A DNA stretch of 64,000 nt from Phoronis australis (taxonomy: Eukaryota > Phoronida > Phoronidae): the NCBI GenBank assembly GCA_002633005.1, contig NMRA01000211.1:414433-478432 (forward strand). The letters are read 5' to 3'. Positions 13,501 through 25,500 of the stretch are shown piece by piece. Numbering within the stretch: position 1 is the stretch's first letter; each line of letters begins with the position of its first letter. The position numbers and the translations under genes were made by a program. Under the pieces are notes generated by a model. It was given only the letters and a program-made list of their open reading frames with translations, was not told the origin of the DNA and searched no databases.

Positions 13501-16500
13501 CGTGCTGAGGATGCGGAGACCTATCTCAAGCAGGATAAGGCAAAGAATGGGAGTTACCTAGTACGCAAGAGAGTGGGCCATCGGGACGACTTTGCTCTGG
13601 CAGTCCGCTGGTACGATAGGGTGATCCACATCGTCATCCATCATAAGGTGAGGCTTGTCTCACTATAGTATGCTCTACGCAAATTGTTACCCAGTCTCTC
13701 AAAATGTAGCCATGCACATAGAGAAGCGACACTTGGCGAAATTACGCGAAAACAGGACGATGGGGAGGACGACGACGATATCATGACGATGAAGGCGGAG
13801 GTTATGAACAACACGATAACATTCATACAACGAACTTAGATGTCATAAATTAGTAAGAAATAAGCTACAGTCTTGTTCAAATAAACTAAACCAACATCAA
13901 TCCAGTAAGAGCGCTCAACAAAGGAACAGCGCTATCAGAAAATGACAAATAATTCAAAAGTAGACATCCTAGCGAAAAATGGAAACATCTTTTGAAAGCC
14001 CGTTTCAAACTCTATCAAAATTGATAGTTTCGCAAAAATCCACGATTTTTTCGAAAAAATTGAAATTTTGCTTTTTTATTCGAAATTCAAAGTCAAATAA
14101 CTCGAAAACGGTAAGTCTGAGAAAAACGTTATCGCAGAATTTTTGAAAGAGCATACTTCAAGGAATCCACATGCAAAAATTCACGTCATTTGCTCTTCCC
14201 GTTAAAAATGCGACCGTAGAACGATTGAAAACGGGTGAAAATGCGCCAGACCGCCATCTTGAAAGTGACTTCCGGTTAAACAAAATTTTATAAAAGCCAT
14301 TCAATAGCAAAGAACGCATGACCAGTTTGAAAGTGATTGGTTTGCCAATGCGCCCTCTACAGGAAAAAACGTTTTCAGCCAGTTACCGAGGTGCGCATGC
14401 GCCAATGCCGATATTTCCGCCATCTTTGACCGGAAGTTAAAGATTTACAGCGCAGTTGTGGTGCTTGTGTGCTATAATAATCGCACCAATTTTCAGCCCT
14501 GCATGTCGAAAAATGCGGCCTCTATGAGCAATGTCTTCATGGTCTTGTTCAACAGAAGCTAAACCAACATGAGTGCAGCAAGAGCTGTCAACAAAGGAAC
14601 AGCGCTATCAGAAAATCTCAAATAATTCAAAAATTAGAATTCGTAGCGAAAAATGGAACATATCTTCTGAAAGCCCATCCAAAACTCTATCTAAATTGAT
14701 AGTTTTGAAACATTCCATAAGTTTTTCGAAAAAAATGAAATTTTGCGTTTTTTTTTTAAATTCAAAGTCAAATAATTCGAAAACGGTAAGTCTGAGAAAA
14801 ACGTTATCACAGAACTTTTGAAAGAGCATACTTCAAGGAATCCACATGCTAAAATTCACGTCATTTGCTCTTCCCGTTAAAAATGCGACACCAGAACGAT
14901 TGAAAACGGGTGAAAATGTGCCAGAGCTGCCATCTTGAAAGTGACTTCCGGTTAAACAAAATTTTGTAAAAGCTGATCAGTTGCAACAAACACGTGACCG
15001 GTTTGAAAGTGATTGGTTCGCCAATGCGCCCTCTACAGGAGAAAACGTTTTTGGCCAGATATCGAGGTGCTCATGCGCCATTGTCAATATTTCCGCCATC
15101 TTTAACCGCAAGACAACGTTTATAGGCACACTTGTAGCACATGTGTTCAATAATAATCGTACTAAGTTTCAGCTCTGTACGTCAAAAAATGCGGCCTCTA
15201 TGAGCATTTGAATGTGAAATTGGAAACAAAATGTCTGCCACGTCCGCCATTTTGAATCCGATTGTGACCAAAAACAATAGGCTTTCAGGACTTTCCGATC
15301 TACACGTCGTGTGCAAATTTCATGAGTATTGGACGAAAATTGCAAAAAAAAACTTGACGACAGAGCAACATACTTGGCGAAATTTATTTTGCTAAGTAAT
15401 AACGGAAAATATGGAGGTCGCCTGCAGTATAAGTGCTTCACAGTATTGATAGTTTGCTGCTGTGTCGTAACAGTTTGTTGCGGATGTTTTAGGTGATATA
15501 AAACTTTATGTTATGAATGCATGATCTTATGTGTTACTTTATATTCAGTCCATGTAAAAAGCATCTTAATCAGGTTCTCATAACATGCAAATTATTTGGT
15601 ACCTTACACTTTTCTTGCTAACACAACTAATGATTTATGTTAAGAGTGTTAGGCGCTCTTGTCAAAACTGTTTCATTTTTGATGAGGTTTGTCTCCTCCC
15701 ATGTCTTGCTTTTAATTGATGTAAAATCATACGCTGTAATTGTTAATACAAATGCTATGAGATATGTGAAGCATGGCACTGTTGACTATTCAACCGGTTG
15801 TATCTGCCGCTGGTTTGACTTGTCAATGACTGCTACATATAATGTTCCTGTCAACTAACATGGTCTTCAAGACGTGATTTCGAAAATTTGCAACTAAACA
15901 AAATTCTATGTACTCTGTATTCGTGCTTTGATCACTATTAGCTGTCAATAATTTAAAGCACGACCAGATAGCAGATTGCATTTCTCAACTGGCAACTATA
16001 GAAGAAACGAGAAATACGTATCGCGTATTGCGACAACTCTTGGGGTATGTCCCAATCTCTATTGTGTATCCAACCTCAGCAACACTATGAGTCATCTCGG
16101 CCACTTGTCAGTTTTATGCATGACCTTTGATAAAACGGTTTCCCGACATTTTGAAAAATGATGAATTTGGAGCAGGGTTTGTGTATTTTGCGTGAAATCA
16201 GGATGGCTTTGTACTTGCACTGAAGGGATGTGAAAGTCGTTAATTATGCTTGACTAGGTGCCATTATTTTGAATTTTTTTCTTGTAATGGTAAAATTTCT
16301 TTTGTCTTTAGATCATCGGTGTTAACAGTAAGTATGGTATTGAAGATGATGAGCAGTTTGACAGTCTGAAGGATCTGTTAGAGCACTACAAGACGAATCC
16401 TCTGACATTCTCTGATGACTCCGTCATCTACCTGGAGCAGGTAACAGACAGTGGCGAACTTTGGGATGAGCATGTAAATGACCTAAAAATAAGCGCTGAA

Positions 16501-19500
16501 TTAAACTGAATTTCCATATTCTGTGTTCAACTGTGTGGTTTTCACGTGGCCTTGTGTTAGACATTTCAAGGTCACCTGAGGTCAATAAATGCAAACAATG
16601 CTTTTATTTTTTTTGAGTCCGTTCTGTAACCATGACAACATTAGCCTTGGATTAATCTTAACTGCTTTAAAGATATATAAGTAACACCGCTAAAGGTGAT
16701 AGACATTCATCCAATTTATTTTATTAAATACGAAAAATTATACATTACCAAACTTTGTAAATTACTTACTAAAATATTTCTCCAATGTTGTGGAGCCGTC
16801 TGATTCCTTCTTACTTGAGGTTGGTGACTGAATGGTTCCCATCAAAATTGGGCTACCCAATGTTGGTGTTTCCAGACCATTAGTTAGGAAAATGCACCCT
16901 CTACTTTGACAAAATATTTCAGTAAGTTATGTGACTGATAAGTTTTTGGATTTAGTAGCACTTCCCAGCCAAAATGGTCACCATTTTTGCCATTTTTTTC
17001 ACAAATTTTTGATATTGAATATTCAACATAGGTGTTGTTATTGAAAAGATTGAAACAATCGACTAACACCAATTAAATACTTTTGGTTAAAGAATGGTGA
17101 AGAACATTTTTTATAGATCTCAACTTAAACAATGCTGTTGATGAGTTACGCCAACAGATCACTGAAGCCTTTCAATTCTTGCTATTTAATTCATTAATTT
17201 AGTTAGAGGTTAAATGTCATGCAGTGCTGATTACTCATAGATCAAGCAGAGGTCGAATAATTCAAACTAGTAAGGGTTTTCATTCCACTCTTTCCAGTTA
17301 TGCAGTTAGGAAAACGCTAACTCCCCATATTAAAAAATATAAAATAATATTTTTCAAAAATGGTGTCGAATGTGGTTTTAACATTTCCCTTTTGAAGGAG
17401 AAGATGCAATAAAAAGACTTCTTGTTGTTTACTGTCTGAAAGAGTTAGGTAAATTGACGAATTTTAGATTCAAGGAGCTCAACTGACTTTAATACAGCAT
17501 AATAGAATTTTTCAAAAGTTGACACTTTTGATATCATTTAGTACTTTTCAACACTTATCACTTGCACGAGTCAAACATATTGCAAGTCACCCTCAAACTG
17601 TGTGATTTTATATTTTTAAACACATGACTGTTTTTGGAAGGTGCTGTCAGTTTGTGAATTGCATGTGCAACGTTCACAGTCACATCCCACTTTTAACGAT
17701 GATGTTCTTCTTTTAGTCTCTCAACGAAAGTGGAACCTGTCCCTCACATTTCTTGAAGGAGTTTGAGGTCAGTTAGAACAGAAGATGGTGACATGACTTA
17801 TTACATATTACAGCTTGACAAATACTCCTTACTGCTACATCTTTGAACTTTATGAAGAGTTCTGATTGGTTAATTTGCATTCAGCTCTTTTCTCACGCAA
17901 GGTTGATAGTTTTTGAAATTGTTTGTTACGTTTGCCTCTGTATCTCCAGTTTTCTGGGCGGATTTTCATGAAATTGAACAAAATTGCTTTATTTTATAAA
18001 CATGGCGACTTCATCCCATTTTTGGACAGGTTCGACATATGCTATGCCATCTAGTGGTTATTTTTCGTTACCAAGAAACACCACTTTGCGGTGTTGTTCA
18101 ACACTATTTGGTGCTGTTGTGCGTATTTGGTATTGGTATCGAGAGCTTTTTAGTTTAGATTTGCAGTACTGTATCAGTCAACAAACGAATTCAGTACAGG
18201 TATAATATTGACCATCTTTTGATGATCATGGATGGTTGGAATTTAAGTACTAAATGCGAACACAAGAGCTTACTGAATTCAGTACTGCTGCTTGGGCTGC
18301 TTGGTCACCTTCGTAATCCTTAAGGGCACCTCACTACGTCATAAAACTAGGTGCTTGTTGATTGTTAGCAGCCCAGCCAACTGGCTCTCTGTTGTGTTGG
18401 CTGGGAATGGGATAACTGAAACTTGTACTTCTTGAATTTTCACCTGAACTAGATCCTTCATGACTATTGTCAAGCAACATCAATAAAAAATTAAGTGCAG
18501 TATACGAGACGTTAGCTAGATATCAAGTTTTGTTTTTCACTTCCGAGAAGGCAAGGTCTTGTTGCAGTGCGTGTGTAACCAAGGTGTGTTTTCCTTTTGC
18601 AGCAACTTCAAAAAGAAGAATCCAAACTTGTGTACAGTAAGCAAGAGGGAAAAAAATCTGAGAATGTACCAAAGAATAGATACAAAAACATCCTCCCGTG
18701 TGAGTATACTCTTGGTGAATTTAATGTTTGTCTTTTTTAAAATTTAACGAAAAGAAATATACATCTGTTGCAAAACAATGGTATCAATGACATGACCAAA
18801 TTTTGTTATAGTTTTCTGAAATATTCTGTTTTCATTTCATGTAACTTTTGATTTTGGATAATAGTCATAAACATCCTATTGTTAACAGCCCTCGTCAAGA
18901 ATGAAATATTTTTAAAGCAATCCCTTACAGCATTTTATAGAACAGGGCATCAAGCATATTATTTAAAAGTTTCATATTCCTTAAATATGGACATTTTACC
19001 GTTGTACAAAACTTTATTATAATGGAGTTTTAATGTGTCAAGTTTTACCCAGTGTATGAGTGGATGAAGGTTATCACTAACCAATAGGAGCCCGTTTCAT
19101 GAAAGGGGACCCCGAGACCAAAACATTGTTTAAGTTTAGACCGAAATTCGGGCTAAGTTTAGACAAAAATTGTGAAAAGACAATTTCTTGAATACAAAAT
19201 CGAATTTTGTTCTTCGGTCTGAACTTAGATAGAAATTAAGTCGATTTTTGACTCAGTTGAGCTTACAAAGTATGCTTTCCCTGCCTGTTATGAATTCACA
19301 AAAATAAGCAAAGTGGTGTGTGAAATACAGTTTCAAGAATAATATTGGTCTTGAAACAGTACTCTAAATGGGGATTTTGGAAAGAAATGGAACCTTCTTT
19401 GCTTCAAAAGGCCCTGGTGGGGCTAGAAAATAATTCACATGTGCTGGTAAATGGCACTGCATTGTCTCTATGACCTTTCCCGGATTGAAAGCAGATCATC

Positions 19501-22500
19501 ACGTGCCATTCCCGCAGACAGTTAAAACCAAGAAATTTCCAGTATCAAGATCTGATCTAGAATCACGCTTGATTCACCTTTGTAAGCAAGCTTTTGGTGC
19601 GATGATAGACTGAAGACTGGTTTCAATCACTTCAATAATCTTGACATATCATTCCTAAGCCTTGACTCGTTATGAACTCCCGAGTCATTTCCAGGAAGTG
19701 CTACTCATGTTGATGTGATCACCTGCTGAGTCTTTAACTGAAACTCAGCTGTATCGTTAACTTTAGCTGACTCTCTCTAACCTGTGCATATTGTTTTGGA
19801 GCTTTTCATATATTATTCAAGCACATTCTAGAACTTCCTGGAATACCCAGCCATTATACAAACATATATTAAGTTCTAGAATGTTCCAGACTTAAGTTCT
19901 ATATTAATTTCTAAATTAGATCTACTGGAACCTACTAGAATGTCCTCAAGTTACGTTGTCACTGGCCTCACCTCATAGGTCAGTGCTAACTTCTAGTAAA
20001 CAAATAGACCTGCCAAGAAAAACCTTAAGAAATAAAAACCAGTATCAGTCTATTCCTGACATAAGGCTTACAGAGCTAGCAATGAGCTTGGTAACTATAA
20101 ATTGTAGCAAGACATCAATGTACACCCACTGTTTCCTACAATGTCTTTGTCAATTGTTTTTTTTTAACTTAATTGTTCTGTTATGGTGTAAGTATCATAG
20201 TAGTGGAAGTGTATTCCACTTTCATAATTTGTTTTATACCACAATATTAGCGCCAAATGGCAGATACAACCGTGTAATAACCCATAAAGTTATCTCACTA
20301 GTGAGATAACGATTTGGCGGGAAACCGAGGACGGAGTCGAACCCGGGACCTTGAGTTTGCTGGTCGCCGACCTTAACCACTACACCACGTAGCGACTGAC
20401 GTCATCAAGAGTGAAAATAGAATACTTAAATGAGTACGCGCAATAATCGCACGTTCAACAAACCGCATTGTACTGTACGTATACGCTACGAAAATTAAGA
20501 CACATAATTTCCATAAAAATGACATCTTAATTCAATGAAATATTTCTCTCATGTCCTCTTACTTGTAAATCACCGATCTCCAGTTTGAATGCGGGTATCG
20601 TGTCGTCAGGATCTTTGGCTTGAGAATTATATTCAGTTACCAGTGGTAACCTACTTTAGCAGACGATAATTTCCCGGTCNGCGTTAAGTTCCATGCGATT
20701 TCACGCCTATACACATTACCTGATGGCGTTAAGTTCCATGCGATTTCACGCCTATACACATTACCTGATGGCGTTAAGTTCCATGCGATTTCACGCCTAT
20801 ACACATTACCTGATGGCGTTAAGTTCCATGCGATTTCACGCCTATACACATTACCTGATGGCGTTAAGTTCCATGCGATTTCACGCCTATACACATTACC
20901 TGATGGCGTTAAGTTCCATGCGATTTCACGCCTATACACATTACCTGATGGCGTTAAGTTCCATGCGATTTCACGCCTATACACATTACCTGATGGCGTT
21001 AAGTTCCATGCGATTTCACGCCTATACACATTACCTGATGGCGTTAAGTTCCATGCGATTTCACGCCTATACACATTACCTGATGGCGTTAAGTTCCATG
21101 CGATTTCACGCCTATACACATTACCTGATGGCGTTAAGTTCCATGCGATTTCACGCCTATACACATTACCTGATGGCGTTAAGTTCCATGCGATTTCACG
21201 CCTATACACATTACCTGATGGCGTTAAGTTCCATGCGATTTCACGCCTATACACATTACCTGATGGCGTTAAGTTCCATGCGATTTCACGCCTATACACA
21301 TTACCTGATGGCGTTAAGTTCCATGCGATTTCACGCCTATACACATTACCTGATGGCGTTAAGTTCCATGCGATTTCACGCCTATACACATTACCTGATG
21401 GCGTTAAGTTCCATGCGATTTCACGCCTATACACATTACCTGATGGCGTTAAGTTCCATGCGATTTCACGCCTATACACATTACCTGATGGCGTTAAGTT
21501 CCATGCGATTTCACGCCTATACACATTACCTGATGGCGTTAAGTTCCATGCGATTTCACGCCTATACACATTACCTGATGGCGTTAAGTTCCATGCGATT
21601 TCACGCCTATACACATTACCTGATGGCGTTAAGTTCCATGCGATTTCACGCCTATACACATTACCTGATGGCGTTAAGTTCCATGCGATTTCACGCCTAT
21701 ACACATTACCTGATGGCGTTAAGTTCCATGCGATTTCACGCCTATACACATTACCTGATGGCGTTAAGTTCCATGCGATTTCACGCCTATACACATTACC
21801 TGATGGCGTTAAGTTCCATGCGATTTCACGCCTATACACATTACCTGATGGCGTTAAGTTCCATATCCAGACCATGCGTAATTATCATGTTTATTGCCAC
21901 TTCAGCCTGAATGGGTAATAAACTATTGAAATTGCTCATAAAAGTGTGTCAAGTTTATAGTCCCTGTAACCCCTGAGATTCTATCATGAACATTTCGCGT
22001 TATGTTCTGAGGCCAATACTTAAAGACAGAAGTTCAGACTGTTGTCAAACCAGCACTGCTGTTTTGCTTGTAGATGGAAAAAGGAAAAGATGAACTGCCA
22101 GACCTTTTCAAGACCTACATTGCTACACAGGGTTGCCTGCCCACCACTGTGCAGGATTTCTGGAGGATGGTTTGGCAAGAAAACTCTAGGGTCATCGTCA
22201 TGACTACCAAGGAAGTTGAGGGGCGAAAAGTAGGTCAAGAATCAGTGCTCATACACAGGTGATCTTAAGTCCGAGTCGCACTTTGTGACTAATAATTAAA
22301 ATGACTGCTATATTGCAAAACTGTTCTTGCCTCATCGTCAGGCAGAAAAAAAATGATGTAGTTTTACAAGAAAATGTCACGAAAGGTCTCGATCCGCTCG
22401 GATGTAAGACAATAGCAGTGCGAAATATATTACTAGTCAAACATTGTGATGCGTTCGACAAATGATGTGACAAGAAGAAGGTAACAAATGAATGTAGTCC

Positions 22501-25500
22501 GTTGTGGTTGACAATAGCAGTGTGTTAATTCTAATACAATCTTCTGAATGCCATCAGTTGAATCAATCTGCTTCGTTTTCACCCTCACTGATTGTGACTG
22601 AACCTTCTGATAACAAAGTCATTTTGTCTATGTGCAGTATGTGATATACTTATACTGTGGATATTCATCCACACTGTTTGTTCTGTTTGAAATTATATTT
22701 TCCTTCTGTTAACCAGTGTTGCACACGCAGCTGAGTTGGTTATGGGGGAAATGGGGAGTCATTTATTTTTGAAATCTTGACGGCCTTATGGCACCAAATA
22801 AGTAAAAGAGTTTCTAAAATTAATGTGAGCCATTAAATAAATCTACTTGTCACTGTAATTGTTTACCTTTGTGAACAGTGCATGTCAAGTAAGTGTGATT
22901 TTATTAACTCTAATATTTGTTGCTTCCAGAATAAATGTGTGCGATACTGGCCACCAGAAAATCAGACAAAAATGTATGATGTTCCCAAAGGCAAAATAAT
23001 AGTGGAAAACCTTAAGCAGACCTCAAATCAAGACTTCGTATTAACGGAGATTGAGCTATCACGGGAATCTACAAATGTGAGTTAAGCGTGCTATGTGTTT
23101 TAGTGTTTCCAGTGTTAACAGGTTCGAAAACAACATAGTTTAAAGAATAGATTCATGAGCTTAAATCAGTTTTGAAAATTGATAACAGCTGATTTAAAAT
23201 AATTAATCTTTTCGGATACTTTTCCCTTCCAATTTGATTTGCCTAAAGTTGCCAGAAAGTATTTTTTATTACAGTCATTGTTGGGTTTCAGTGAAACCTT
23301 GATCAAGCTGTCACTAAAATTTAAGAGTGTCCATGAAAAAAATTAATTCTGCTCACTTGCTGGAAGTGTATATTGGTGTCATTTCTGTCTGTGCTTTGGC
23401 ATGTTTATGCACCCTATTGGCAATTTTATTTTTTTCTTTATCTCCCTATTTGCCTAGTTCATTGATATATTTTTAAAAAACTATGCATCTATAGGTATTA
23501 CACTTTCCTGATTTTGTACAGATTTTACAGAGTGGCTGTTTTGGTTATTTTCGAGTTTGTCTATCTCTCTGTCCATCAAACCACTCAAAGGATCATTATG
23601 AAAATTAGAAGATATGTTCCAAATGAGAAGATGATGACAGACGTTGATTTTCGAATGGGTCCTACTACTGTGGTGCCTTCTAGTGGCAATTTTGTTTCTT
23701 TGTGTCTGCATGCTATATCTCCCTAAACATTTGAAGGATCTTTGTGAAATTTGGGAGATGTGTTTCTATGCAGCTGATGACAGTGTGTTTTGGTAGAGAT
23801 CTGATTACCAGTGTTTCCCAAGTGACTGTTTTATTTTTTTTTTTGACTTTGCCTCTGTATCTTTGGCCTTTCTTTCAAATTTGGCAGATAGGTTTCTATT
23901 AAAAAAACGAGACAACTATGCCCTTCCATGTTTGGACAGATTCGATGTATTCTGCACCACCTAGTGGCCATTTTTATTATTTTTGAGTCTGTTTTTGGTC
24001 TCTGCCTCTCAATCTGCCTGTGCTCCTGCTGAGAAGACCATGGCTGATGTTGATTTTTAAATTGGTCAGACTGCTGTGGCACCCCCTAGTGGTAATTTTT
24101 TTTTTTGCATTTTGTGGCTGTATCTTCTTAACCCTTTGCAAGTTCTTTGTGTACTTTGGCAAGTATAGGTGACAACTTCTTTCAGAACAATCCAACTACC
24201 ACAGTATGCCTTCTAGTGGCTATTTTGTTTTTTGTTTGGTCTCAGTCTTCAGATTTCCTTAACGAATTTTCATGAGATTAGGCAAATAGGTTTCTGATAG
24301 GGATATGTTGATGCAATCCCATTTCTGGTTTGGTTTGACATATTCCGCGCCACCTAGTGAACATTTTTAAGATATTAATACACACCTCCAGAAGCATGAC
24401 AATTACAATGTAATCATTAGCGCATTACAATGTTATGCACTGCTCTTGTTAGGATAATGGGATCACTTGATTATGCACATCTGGGCATTAGTTTCATGCA
24501 CATCAACAATTAAATTCTGTGATTTGAAAAATGTTTAGTTTCATGGATCTATGATTGCTAAACAAGTTATTTTAAGTAGCAGTTGACTAGTTACTTTTGT
24601 CAAAAACATTAATCTTGGTTCCTTACTGTTGCAAAACCAGTCTCACATTGCACCTTTCTCAGAAGTGATTTCTTGGCTTAAGAAGCACTGTTGCTTCACC
24701 ATAGGCCCATTAACTTGCTTGTTTCCACATTTGCAAAGGCAGTATTACATTGAGGGCTATTCTAAGGCAACTTGATGTAACCAATCTCAATTATGTGTAA
24801 GAATGCAATGATGTTGCTTGGGAATAGTAAATGTGCCTATGAAGAAAATTAATGTTTATGATTCATAGTGGCTTAATGAATTGGTCATTGGTTATGAGCA
24901 TGGGTGATTACCGTCTACAACAAAACTTTGGCAGTTGTTTATTAATGAAAGTGTATAATCCCTCAGCCTGTTCGTCTGACTCCGACGCGGAGGAACATTT
25001 ACCACTACCAGTTCCGCTCATGGCCTGACCATGGTGTACCAAATGACCCTGGCTCAGTGTTGAGTTTCCTGCAGAGTGTCAACCAACGACAAAGGTCCAT
25101 ACCTGAGGCAGGACCTGTCATAGTTCATTGCAGGTGAGAAAACCAAGAAACGAGGCAAACTATGTGTGCAGTGTGCTAATTATTTTAATTATGAAATTCA
25201 CAAACTGTTAAAAAGTTCTGAAAGATCCATGAAACACCAACCTCTGGCCATCACTTTGATTGACGTTTGGGATGAAAACCTTTGTCTGTTGGTTCTTTTT
25301 GATGCTAGAAACCATAGAATTTTTTATTGTTTTTGGAATTTTATTGATTATTTCGATTCCACTAACTTGAGTTACTCCAGTTTGAAGTTTCCGACTTCAT
25401 CTTGGCATAGTTAACACTGCTGGTCATTTTGGGTTTGGAAGAGGCAACCATTCCCTATACTGGCTTAAAATTTTGCAGACAGTTGTAAATAATGGTGTTT

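Noticed and set aside
20320-20396. A functional tRNA gene on the minus strand
   Set aside because: The A and B boxes fit, but the T stem and acceptor stem do not pair and no sensible anticodon arm forms; SINE head or pseudogene is more likely.
20681-21864. CRISPR-like array
   Set aside because: Units are contiguous and identical, with no spacers, in an animal genome.
20637-21910. Two 400-residue open frames on opposite strands with 15-residue repeats
   Set aside because: Both are produced by the 45-bp array, whose period is a multiple of three without stops; no start context, splice or domain supports a protein.
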